From contig NZ_CP019937.1 of assembly GCF_002117445.1 (NCBI RefSeq), positions 1,981,501-2,045,500 of the forward strand: 64,000 bases of DNA, in the 5' to 3' direction. Numbering within the stretch: position 1 is the first letter of the stretch; the number at the start of each line of letters is the position of its first letter. A program made the position numbers and the translations under genes. Positions 63,393 through 64,000 of the stretch are shown piece after piece. The DNA is from Ketogulonicigenium robustum (GTDB lineage: Bacteria; Pseudomonadota; Alphaproteobacteria; Rhodobacterales; Rhodobacteraceae). The notes under the pieces are model-generated. The model saw only the letters and a list, made by a program, of their open reading frames with translations. It was not told the origin of the DNA and searched no databases.

Positions 63393-64000
63393 ATGACCAC
63401 GCCGCAGGACAAGACCACCCATTTCGGCTTTCAGGACGTGCCAGAGTCGGAAAAGGCGGGGCGCGTGCAAGGCGTGTTCAGGTCGGTCGCCAGCAAATAC
63501 GACGTGATGAATGATGTCATGTCGGTCGGCATCCATCGCCTGTGGAAAGACGCGATGATGGACTGGCTGAACCCGCGCGCGGGGCAAAAGCTGCTGGATG
63601 TGGCGGGGGGGACGGGTGACATCTCGTTCCGATTCCTGTCCCGCGCCAAGGGGGCCCATGCGACCGTGCTGGACCTGACCGAGCCGATGCTGATCGCCGG
63701 TCGCCAGCGTGCCGAGGCCGAAGACATGGCCGCCCAACTGGATTGGGTTGTCGGTGATGCGATGGCCCTGCCCTTTCCTGACAATACGTTCGACGTCTAC
63801 ACGATCAGCTTCGGCATCCGGAACGTCACCCGCCCCGCCGATGCGCTGGCCGAGGCCTATCGCGTCCTGCGCCCGGGCGGTCGCCTGATGGTGTTGGAGT
63901 TCAGCCAGATGATCAATCCGGCACTGCAAAAGGCCTATGACCTCTATTCCTTTAACGTGATCCCGCGCATGGGCCAGCTGATCGCGAACGACCATGACAG
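63393..64000 (+). CDS. ubiE: Demethylmenaquinone/ubiquinone C-methyltransferase UbiE (3' end outside window)
   Basis: First 202 codons from ATG 63393; the gene runs off the right edge (full length about 250). SAM-dependent methyltransferase of ubiquinone synthesis. It shows [20 protein letters not shown], the UbiE opening, motif [36 protein letters not shown] and GIRNV, and FSQMINPAL. Divergent from mutM; in this group ubiB and often coaBC or dut follow, but that is not visible. Confidence 0.96.
   Translation, partial: MTTPQDKTTHFGFQDVPESEKAGRVQGVFRSVASKYDVMNDVMSVGIHRLWKDAMMDWLNPRAGQKLLDVAGGTGDISFRFLSRAKGAHATVLDLTEPMLIAGRQRAEAEDMAAQLDWVVGDAMALPFPDNTFDVYTISFGIRNVTRPADALAEAYRVLRPGGRLMVLEFSQMINPALQKAYDLYSFNVIPRMGQLIANDHD

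Overview
The window is a stretch of alphaproteobacterial chromosome, most likely Rhodobacterales (Rhodobacteraceae/Paracoccaceae type). The reasons are the high-GC core with strong GCC/GCG codon preference, the order ubiE-mutM-rpsT-dnaA-dnaN-recF, a hisB-hisH-hisA-hisF-hisE operon, a TIGR02300 acidic protein beside tRNA-Ala, DUF1674 beside rsmB, and the rsmB-heparinase-purH-lspA-lipoprotein-M16-M16-mutL run. I cannot name the species from the sequence alone.

Positions 1 to about 8,106 are a visibly lower-GC accessory block ending 11 bp beyond the 3' end of a tRNA-Ala(GGC) gene. It holds the right part of a Tn7-like transposon: a large TniQ/TnsD-type target selector, a TnsA-like endonuclease and a TnsB-like DDE transposase, all reading leftward, with TnsC presumably beyond the left edge. 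Between tniQ and the tRNA lie a small HTH protein behind a perfect AT-rich palindrome, a secreted YiiX-like protein that has lost both catalytic residues, and a nucleotidyltransferase-fold protein. Next to the tRNA I see repeated GAAGCATAA motifs 21 bp apart behind a TGT, which look like a transposon end. If so, this element uses the tRNA-Ala gene as its attachment site. The TnsA-like protein has Arg where the catalytic Lys of TnsA should be.

From 8.1 to 37 kb the content is core and metabolic. It includes a YgjP-type metalloprotease, a GntR regulator, hemP, and a sugar/aldehyde cluster (uronate dehydrogenase, deoC and a double-length aldehyde dehydrogenase with a one-base frameshift). These are followed by a split PqiA with PqiB and PqiC, the his operon, rlmB, tRNA-Tyr, rutABCD for pyrimidine ring catabolism, exbB-exbD-tonB, a nucleoside hydrolase, and a molybdate locus (ModE-like HTH, Mo-box, modABC). 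hemP and exbB share a 13-bp upstream motif, suggesting joint iron control.

From 37 to 57 kb come tRNA-Val, rpmJ, several envelope proteins (PPC-repeat protein, caspase-like/peptidoglycan-binding protein, DUF481 porin-like protein), and a roughly 10-kb codirectional leftward cluster from rsmB to mutL. An apparent quinone/aldehyde detoxification group follows (alpha/beta hydrolase, VOC dioxygenase, aldehyde dehydrogenase, 1-Cys peroxiredoxin). The right end (57.5-64 kb) is the dnaA region: recF, dnaN, dnaA, rpsT, mutM and the start of ubiE. I found no consensus DnaA-box cluster there, so I do not call an origin.
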